DNA of 64,000 nt from Candidatus Limimorpha caballi (GTDB lineage Bacteria; Bacteroidota; Bacteroidia; Bacteroidales; F082): NCBI GenBank assembly GCA_018064605.1, contig JAGHUX010000033.1, positions 1 through 64,000 of the forward strand. Direction: 5' to 3'. A program made the position numbers and the translations under genes. The number at the start of each line of letters is the position of its first letter. Position 1 is the stretch's first letter. The notes beneath the pieces are model-generated. The model was not told where the DNA came from, did no database searches, and saw only the letters and a list, made by a program, of their open reading frames with translations. Positions 55,525-61,664 of this stretch are shown piece after piece.

Positions 55525-56013
55525 ATGGATAAGCTAAAAATCACTCGGTATAAAGAATCATTTGATGCGATTGCAAACTATATAGAAAACGAGCAGAAAG
55601 ACCAAGTTGAAATCTGGTTCGCCCGCGAATTGCAAACTGTCTTGGGATATGCCAGATGGGAAAATTTCGTTGTGGCTATCAATAGAGCTGTCGAATCATG
55701 TAAAACACAGAATATCAATGTTGATGACCATTTTCGTGAGGTCACGAAAATGATAGAAATAGGCAAAGGCGGCAAGCGCAAGGTGGATGATTTTATGCTC
55801 ACCCGTTTTGCCTGTTACCTGATTGCACAAAACGGCGATCCGAAAAAGGAAGAAAAAATGCTGGGTAAACGTGGAATAAAACCCGAAGAACTGCCTCCTG
55901 CCGAAGACATAAAGAAAATGGAACGCAGGGTTGTGAGCGATGAGAAAAAAATTGAACAGTCAACGAAGAAACTGCCTAAAATGGATGCGAGTGATGAGCA
56001 AGATTTCATTTAG
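55525..56013 (+). CDS. DinD-like protein with internal deletion
   Basis: 162 residues from the ATG at 55525. Residues 1-112 match the N-terminal half of DNA-damage-inducible protein D (VEIWFARELQTVLGYARWEN, DDHFREVTKM, DFMLTRFACYLIAQNGDP). They are followed directly by what is normally the extreme C-terminus (MLGKRGIKPEELPPAEDIKK, MERRVVSDEKK). About 110 residues that normally lie between are missing, with the frame kept. E. coli DinD, about 275 residues, is SOS-induced and inhibits RecA-mediated strand exchange. This short form may be non-functional. The 3' end overlaps the next gene by 20 bases. Confidence 0.75.
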   Translation: MDKLKITRYKESFDAIANYIENEQKDQVEIWFARELQTVLGYARWENFVVAINRAVESCKTQNINVDDHFREVTKMIEIGKGGKRKVDDFMLTRFACYLIAQNGDPKKEEKMLGKRGIKPEELPPAEDIKKMERRVVSDEKKIEQSTKKLPKMDASDEQDFI

Positions 56014-56476
56014 ATTCTATAAAGACCACGAGGTAAGGGCGGTGTGGGACGCAACTACCAACAAGTGGCTCTTCTCCGTCGTTGATGTGCTTGGCGCTAT
56101 CAATGAGCAGGATGATTATACAAAGACAAGAAACTACTGGAAATATCTCAAAACCAAGTTGAAGAAGGAGCAGAATGAACTGGTTAGTGCTACTAACCAG
56201 TTGAAGCTTCTTGCTCCTGATGGCAAGAAAAGACTAACCGATACCCTTGATATAAAAGGTGTTGAAGAGTTAGCCAAGCATATTCCCAACAGCAAGGCAA
56301 CGGAGTTTCTTGACTGGCATACCTATAGCGACAACACCATCGACGGAAAAAGCAAGAAGAAGGCATACGAGTTGTGGGGGAGCGGAATACTGGAGACTCT
56401 CACCGACAACATCAACGACCGCGAACTCTTCTTGAAAGGCATCGATTATTCTTATTACTACGAACAGGAGGACTAA
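55994..56476 (+). CDS. Bro-N / phage-antirepressor-like DNA-binding protein
   Basis: 160 residues from the ATG at 55994, inside the end of the DinD-like gene. The N-terminal ~110 residues form a Bro-N-like domain of the kind seen in Bacteroidota R-M islands (FRFYKDHEVRAVWDATTNKW, FSVVDVLGAINEQDDYTKTR, NYWKYLKTKLKKEQNELVSA). FLDWHTYSDNTIDGKSKKKA follows. In many relatives this part is fused to a Fic domain; here there is none, and the protein ends in GIDYSYYYEQED. hsdS starts two bases after its stop. Possibly a regulator of the operon; not proven. Confidence 0.7.
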   Translation: MSKISFRFYKDHEVRAVWDATTNKWLFSVVDVLGAINEQDDYTKTRNYWKYLKTKLKKEQNELVSATNQLKLLAPDGKKRLTDTLDIKGVEELAKHIPNSKATEFLDWHTYSDNTIDGKSKKKAYELWGSGILETLTDNINDRELFLKGIDYSYYYEQED

Positions 56477-56478
56477 CT

Positions 56479-58293
56479 ATGAACAAGATAGAAGAACTGA
56501 TACAACAATATTGCCCTGACGGGGTGGAATATGTGAAGTTTGTAGATTATGCCAATGTTTTATATGGCTGTCCATTTGATGCTTCAAAGTTTACAGATGA
56601 TAAGTCCTTCATTCCACTTATTAGAATTAGAGATGTTTTATCTGGCAAAGCAGGGACATATTATACAGGAGAGTTCTCTAAGGAGTATATCATCAAGAAG
56701 GGAGATGTCTTGGTAGGAATGGATGGTAATTTTAACCTTGGAGTATGGGATGACATAGATGGTCTGTTATGTCAAAGAGTTTGCAAACTCTATACAAAAG
56801 ATGAGAATAAATTGTTGAATGGATATATCAGGCATTATATGAAACCTGTATTTAGACAGATAGAAGAAAGCACAGCAGGAGGCTCTGTAAAACATCTATC
56901 TGCAAGAGCCATCAATGCAATCGAAATCCCCCTTCCTCCGCTTCCCGTGCAGGAGGAAATCGTGCGGATATTGGACAACTTCACTACGCTGGAAGCGGAG
57001 CTGGAAGCGGAGCTGGACTGCCGCAAGCGGCAGTATGAATACTATCGGGATAAGCTGCTGAATAAATCAAAAAGTGAAAATGAATATAAGCGTGTTAAGT
57101 TGGGTGAGATTGGAACCTTTACAAGAGGTCGTAGATTTGTACATGCTGATGACAGAGATGAAGGCATTCCTTGTATTCATTATGGAGAATTATACACGCA
57201 TTACGGAGTTTGGGCAGATAAGGTCAAGACCCATATCAATCCAGAGTTAACCACAAATTTCCGATATGCAGATAAAAACGATGTAATCATTGTTGCTGCT
57301 GGAGAAAACAATGTTGATATTGGGATTGGTGTTGCGTGGTTAGGCAATGAGAAGGTTGCCGTTCACGATGCCTGTTTTATTTTCAAACACAACCAAAATC
57401 CTAAATTCATTTCTTATGCATTGAGAACGTATGATTATCACCAACAGATAAAATCCAAGGTGTCCCAAGGTAAAATTTGCTCTATTTCGGCTGATGGTTT
57501 GGCTAATGCAGAAATTCCTCTTCCTCCTCTTGACGTTCAAGAACGCATTGTGAATGTATTGGACAACTTCGAGCAACTTTGCAACGACTTGGGCATCGGC
57601 CTGCCCGCAGAGATAGAGGCACGCAAGAAACAGTACGAATACTATCGTAATAAACTACTGTCATTTACCCCCCCCCAGCAACTGATTGATTACCAGTTTA
57701 TTACATTTGGAGTAAAAATTAACGATTATATCAAGATAATGCAGTATGTGTTTGGATATGTTTATGTGCCAATGAGTGAGATAGCGGAAATAAAAAGAGG
57801 CGTACGTGTGGTTAAAAATGATTTAACTGCTACTGGACTATTTCCCGTGTTTCAAAACTGTTTAACTCCTCTTGGATACAAAGAAGACAGAAATCGTAAA
57901 GGAGAAATGACATTTGTTATTGTTGGTGGTGCTGCGGGGAGTATTGGCTATTCATTTTCTGACTTTTGGGCAGCAGATGATTGCGTGACAATAGATGGCA
58001 ATAGTGAAATAATCAATAGATACATATACCATTTTCTTCTGACACAACAACAATATTTATTATCCCAAGTTAGAAAATCAAGTGTTCCACGTCTATCAAG
58101 AGCAGTTATAGAAAATGTAAAAATCCCTCTTCCACCTCTTTCCGAACAGGAACGCATCGTTTCAATCCTCGACCGCTTCGACACTCTCGTGAACGACATC
58201 TCCCAAGGGTTGCCCGCCGAGATTGAGGCACGCAAGAAACAATACGAATACTACCGTAATAAATTATTGACATTCAAAGAAAAAACAGCATAA
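56479..58293 (+). CDS. hsdS: Type I R-M specificity subunit with three target-recognition domains
   Basis: 604 residues; ordinary HsdS proteins have about 400 residues and two recognition domains (TRDs). Here the pattern TRD plus conserved helical spacer occurs three times. TRD1 is about residues 1-150, followed by EIPLPPLPVQEEIVRIL and RKRQYEYYRDKLLNK. TRD2 is about 203-350, followed by EIPLPPLDVQERIVNVL and EIEARKKQYEYYRNKLL. TRD3 is about 425-550, followed by KIPLPPLSEQERIVSIL and another EIEARKKQYEYYRNKLL. A C9 homopolymer at 57668-57676 (codons from residue 397) lies between spacer 2 and TRD3. One base less gives TGA after three codons, one base more gives TGA after five, so a slipped gene makes a ~400-residue two-TRD protein. 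The stop overlaps the start of the next gene (TAATG). Confidence 0.92.
   Translation: MNKIEELIQQYCPDGVEYVKFVDYANVLYGCPFDASKFTDDKSFIPLIRIRDVLSGKAGTYYTGEFSKEYIIKKGDVLVGMDGNFNLGVWDDIDGLLCQRVCKLYTKDENKLLNGYIRHYMKPVFRQIEESTAGGSVKHLSARAINAIEIPLPPLPVQEEIVRILDNFTTLEAELEAELDCRKRQYEYYRDKLLNKSKSENEYKRVKLGEIGTFTRGRRFVHADDRDEGIPCIHYGELYTHYGVWADKVKTHINPELTTNFRYADKNDVIIVAAGENNVDIGIGVAWLGNEKVAVHDACFIFKHNQNPKFISYALRTYDYHQQIKSKVSQGKICSISADGLANAEIPLPPLDVQERIVNVLDNFEQLCNDLGIGLPAEIEARKKQYEYYRNKLLSFTPPQQLIDYQFITFGVKINDYIKIMQYVFGYVYVPMSEIAEIKRGVRVVKNDLTATGLFPVFQNCLTPLGYKEDRNRKGEMTFVIVGGAAGSIGYSFSDFWAADDCVTIDGNSEIINRYIYHFLLTQQQYLLSQVRKSSVPRLSRAVIENVKIPLPPLSEQERIVSILDRFDTLVNDISQGLPAEIEARKKQYEYYRNKLLTFKEKTA
57668..57676 (+). 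repeat. C9 homopolymer (putative phase-variation tract) in hsdS
   Basis: Nine consecutive C residues read ACC CCC CCC CAG in frame. No other C or G run of this length was noticed in the window. Confidence 0.95.
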
Positions 58294-59963
58294 TGACAGA
58301 ACAAGAAATTAAAGCTTATATCAAACAGAATTTCCCATACGAGAACGAATCTTGTGATTGGAAAAACTACGCCAATTTGAAAAATACGTTGTGTGGACAC
58401 GAAGGAGACGATGTGGTATCGTATGTGTCGGCATTATCCAACGTAAACGGTGGCGCATTGGTGATTGGCGTTGAAGATAAGACTTTGGATATTATAGGTA
58501 TTCAAGATCTTGCCAACTATACTCCCGAATCTGCCAAATATCGCATAGTAGAAAAATGCCGAAATCTTAATTCGGAGAATCTTGAAATTTCACCATTGTT
58601 TGCCGAAGATTCGCATAAAACAGTTTGGATTGTAAATGTACCAAAACACTCTCCACGATTGCCTGTTTATGCCCACAACAAAGCGTGGCAACGCATTGGC
58701 GATTCACTCGTTGAAATGACACAAGAAAGGCGTGAGGCTATTCTTTCTGAAATCGTTGTAGAAGAAGATTGGAGTTCTGCCATTATAGAAGATGCTACTA
58801 TCGATGACTTGGATAGCGATGCCATAGAAAAAGCAAAAAAGGAATTTGCGAAACGTAATCCTCACAAAGTGGATGAAATGCAGATTTGGGATGATATTAC
58901 GTTTCTCAATAAAGCCAAACTAACCATACGTGGGAAAATAACCCGCACTGCTTTGATGCTTTTAGGTAAAGAAGAATCAGAATTTCTATTAAATCCATTT
59001 GTCGCTAAAATCAGATGGTCGCTTCGTAGTTTGGGTTCAAATGAAAATAAGGATTACGATGTCTTTTCTATGCCATTACTGCTTAGCGTTGACAAACTGT
59101 ACAACAAAATTCGCAATGTCAAATATCGTCTTGTTCGTCCTGATTCTCTCTTCCCTGATGAAATGCTCAGGTATGATATGTTCAACATTCGCGAACCCTT
59201 GAATAATGCCATTGCGCACCAAGATTACACAAAACGAGCCCGCATTGAAGTGGTTGAATTTGAAGACGACCACCTTGTGTTTCAAAACGCTGGAACATTC
59301 CTGCCTAAAAGCGTTGAAGATGTGATAAATAAAGATTGTCCCGAATCTATTTATAGAAACACATTTCTTGTTGAAGCAATGCGAAACCTGAATATGGTAG
59401 AAACCGAAGGCGGCGGAATAAAGAAAATGTTCCAAAAACAGAAAATCCGTTTTTTCCCTATGCCAGAATATGACCTTAGCAACAATCTTGTCAAAGTTGA
59501 AATTATAGGCAAAGTGGTAGATGAGGAATTTGCCAAACTTTTGACAAAGAATCCACAACTTTCATTATCAGATATTCTCTTGCTTGACAAAGTTCAAAAA
59601 CGAAAAGTTTTGAATGATGGCGAAATTGCATATTTAAGAAAAAAAGGATTTATCGAAGGTAGGAAACCAAATTTCTTTTTGTCGGAGAATGTTGTAAAAC
59701 CAATTGACAATAAAAAACTGAAGGCCGATTATATTAAAAACCGCAATTTCGATGATTCGCATTATAAGGATATGATTCTTAATTACATTAAGAAATACAA
59801 AAAAGCGAGTAAATCAGATATAAGCAATCTAATTATAGACAAATTATCTCCTGTGCTTTCGGATAAGCAAAAACAGAGCAAAGTTTCCAATTTGCTTTCT
59901 TCTTTAAGAATAGATGGTAAAATAGAATGCGTTAATCGCTTTTGGGTAATAAAGAAAAATTAA
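58293..59963 (+). CDS. AlbA_2 (Schlafen-like) domain ATP-binding protein of the R-M island
   Basis: 556 residues, start codon overlapping the hsdS stop (TAATG). The N-terminal AlbA_2 domain (about 15-130) has ESCDWKNYANLKNTLCGHEG, VVSYVSALSNVNGGALVIGV and HNKAWQRIGDSLVEM. The central part resembles the C-terminal ATPase-like half of 'AlbA_2/ATP-binding' transcriptional regulators (FNIREPLNNAIAHQDY, TKRARIEVVE, FLVEAMRNLNMVETEGGGIK). The C-terminus adds winged-helix-like segments (KSDISNLIIDKLSPVL, KVSNLLSSLRIDGKIE). Genes of this kind are often embedded in type I R-M operons, with unclear roles in regulation or RNA cleavage. It is separated from hsdR by a DUF4143 ATPase gene. Confidence 0.82.
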   Translation: MTEQEIKAYIKQNFPYENESCDWKNYANLKNTLCGHEGDDVVSYVSALSNVNGGALVIGVEDKTLDIIGIQDLANYTPESAKYRIVEKCRNLNSENLEISPLFAEDSHKTVWIVNVPKHSPRLPVYAHNKAWQRIGDSLVEMTQERREAILSEIVVEEDWSSAIIEDATIDDLDSDAIEKAKKEFAKRNPHKVDEMQIWDDITFLNKAKLTIRGKITRTALMLLGKEESEFLLNPFVAKIRWSLRSLGSNENKDYDVFSMPLLLSVDKLYNKIRNVKYRLVRPDSLFPDEMLRYDMFNIREPLNNAIAHQDYTKRARIEVVEFEDDHLVFQNAGTFLPKSVEDVINKDCPESIYRNTFLVEAMRNLNMVETEGGGIKKMFQKQKIRFFPMPEYDLSNNLVKVEIIGKVVDEEFAKLLTKNPQLSLSDILLLDKVQKRKVLNDGEIAYLRKKGFIEGRKPNFFLSENVVKPIDNKKLKADYIKNRNFDDSHYKDMILNYIKKYKKASKSDISNLIIDKLSPVLSDKQKQSKVSNLLSSLRIDGKIECVNRFWVIKKN

Positions 59964-60031
59964 ACGAGTTATTCGGTTATGTGCGATCGGTTGCATTCTA
60001 TCTATATAACTGTCAATGATATGGACAACTA

Positions 60032-60124
60032 AAATTTAAACGATTTAATTGATTTTGCACTTGATAAAACAATATAAATATTTGATAACCAACGTCATAA
60101 CTTGTCGAAATTTAAACGATTTAA
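60032..60124. repeat. Pair of 17-bp direct repeats
   Basis: AAATTTAAACGATTTAA occurs at 60032-60048 and 60108-60124, 76 bases apart, in the gap after the AlbA_2 gene. Its role is unknown; it could mark a past insertion or deletion. Otherwise the 59964-60346 gap holds only the hsdS remnant, the 33-bp repeats and a promoter. Confidence 0.8.
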
Positions 60125-60150
60125 ACAAGAACAATGACTAATAATAAAGT

Positions 60151-60228
60151 GCCGAGATTGAATCCCGCAGAAAACAATACGAATATTACCGCGATAAATT
60201 ATTGACATTCAAAAGAAAGGAAGCATAG
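60151..60228 (+). pseudogene. Remnant of an hsdS 3' end
   Basis: 25 codons plus stop read AEIESRRKQYEYYRDKLL followed by TFKRKEA. This is the last helix of an HsdS, very similar to the end of the intact gene (AEIEARKKQYEYYRNKLL, TFKEKTA at about 58215-58293) but not identical. No other hsdS sequence precedes it. It suggests a lost second hsdS, or a recombination event that brought in the AlbA_2 gene. Confidence 0.88.
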
Positions 60229-60233
60229 TCAAA

Positions 60234-60315
60234 TTTGAATCATCGAAAAAATGTTGGTTTTTATGATTTGAATCATCGAAAAAATGTTTATTTTTGCAAT
60301 TTGAATCATCGAAAA
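60234..60315. repeat. 33-bp tandem-repeat array upstream of DUF4143 copy D
   Basis: The core TTTGAATCATCGAAAAA occurs at 60234, 60267 and 60300, exactly 33 bases apart. The promoter element TATTTTTG lies between the second and third units, so the third unit falls inside the transcript leader. Confidence 0.93.
60289..60296 (+). promoter_or_regulatory. Promoter -7 element of DUF4143 copy D
   Basis: TATTTTTG, followed by GCA as in many Bacteroidota promoters, about 50 bases before the ATG and inside the repeat array. Confidence 0.6.
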
Positions 60316-60346
60316 AGTGTATTCTGCAAAAAAATATGTAAACGTC

Positions 60347-61654
60347 ATGTACAGGAAAATCATTGAGAGACTGAAAGAATGGAAGACCAGTGACGACAGA
60401 AAACCGCTTGTTCTTCTCGGAGCAAGGCAGGTTGGAAAGACTTGGCTTATGAAAGAGTTCGGACAGACCTGCTACGACTCTATGGCATACTTGAATTGCG
60501 ACAACGAGCCGTTGGCGAAAGATTTGTTCAACGCCGACTACAACATTCCGCGGATTCTGCTTGCCATCCAAGCCATAACCGGCGTGAAGGTTGAACCCGG
60601 CAGAACACTCATTGTTATCGACGAGATACAAGAAGCACCGCGCGGCCTGCACAGCCTCAAGTATTTCTGCGAAAACGCCCCGGAATATCACGTGTTTGCA
60701 GCAGGCTCGCTGCTTGGCGTGACACTCGGACAAAAAGAGTCTTTTCCCGTGGGAAAGGTGAACATGCTTCAGGTACAGCCCATGGATTTTGAAGAGTTCA
60801 TGATTGCGACCGGACATCAAAACCTGCTCGACAGCATGCGCCAATGCGACTGGTCATTGCTCGATATGCTTGATGCAAAATATCAGGAACTGTTGAGGCA
60901 GTATTATTTTGTCGGCGGCATGCCCGAAGCAGTAAAGCAGTATGTGCTGCATCAGGATCTGAAACAGGTGAGGACCATTCAGAGCGAGATAATGGAATCA
61001 TACAGAAAGGACATCGCCAAACATGCCACCAAAGCAGAAGCCGTCCGCATCACGCAAGTGCTCGACACCATTGTCTCCCAGCTGACAAAGGAAAACAAGA
61101 AATTCATATATGGGGTAATCAAGAAAGGGGCGAGGGCCGCGCAGTATGAATTAGCCATACAGTGGCTCATTGACGCGGGTATAGTGTACAAGGTGCCGCG
61201 GGTCTCTTCAATCAAAATGCCCCTGAAAGCATACGAGGATGCAGGGGCGTTCAAGCTGTTCCTTCTCGACTGCGGACTCTTTGGCCTGTTAGCCGATGCC
61301 CCCGCCAATCTGGTGCTGACAAGCAACAACATCTTCAAAGAATATAAAGGGGCTTTCACAGAGCAATATGTCTTCCAGCAGTTGGCGGCTTTGAATATAC
61401 ATCCTCATTATTGGAGCAATGACGGCACTCCGGCGGAAATAGACTTTGTGATTCAGGCAGAAGGGAGACCCATCCCCGTTGAAGTGAAAGCCGAAGAAAA
61501 TGTGCGTGCAAAAAGTATGTCGGAATATATCAAAAACCATCCGGATGATCAGTTGAAAGGATTACGTGTCTCAATGCGAGGATATGTTGACCAAGATTGG
61601 ATGGAGAACATACCTCTGTATGCCATTGCGAAATATATGTCGAATGTCAAGTGA
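60347..61654 (+). CDS. AAA-ATPase with DUF4143 / PD-(D/E)XK domain, 'QVGKT' subfamily, copy D
   Basis: 435 residues from the ATG at 60347. Walker A is GARQVGKT (25-32), Walker B LIVIDEIQ, then FAAGSLLGVTLG, VQPMDFEEFM, the DUF4143 region (YYFVGGMPEAVKQYV, FLLDCGLFGLLA) and the nuclease motif Asp366...Glu379-x-Lys381 (AEIDFVIQ, IPVEVKAEEN). Same subfamily as copy B. It sits between the AlbA_2 gene and hsdR, with its own promoter and a 33-bp repeat array. hsdR follows after 10 bases and may depend on its transcript. Function unknown. Confidence 0.9.
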   Translation: MYRKIIERLKEWKTSDDRKPLVLLGARQVGKTWLMKEFGQTCYDSMAYLNCDNEPLAKDLFNADYNIPRILLAIQAITGVKVEPGRTLIVIDEIQEAPRGLHSLKYFCENAPEYHVFAAGSLLGVTLGQKESFPVGKVNMLQVQPMDFEEFMIATGHQNLLDSMRQCDWSLLDMLDAKYQELLRQYYFVGGMPEAVKQYVLHQDLKQVRTIQSEIMESYRKDIAKHATKAEAVRITQVLDTIVSQLTKENKKFIYGVIKKGARAAQYELAIQWLIDAGIVYKVPRVSSIKMPLKAYEDAGAFKLFLLDCGLFGLLADAPANLVLTSNNIFKEYKGAFTEQYVFQQLAALNIHPHYWSNDGTPAEIDFVIQAEGRPIPVEVKAEENVRAKSMSEYIKNHPDDQLKGLRVSMRGYVDQDWMENIPLYAIAKYMSNVK

Positions 61655-61664
61655 AATCAGCATT

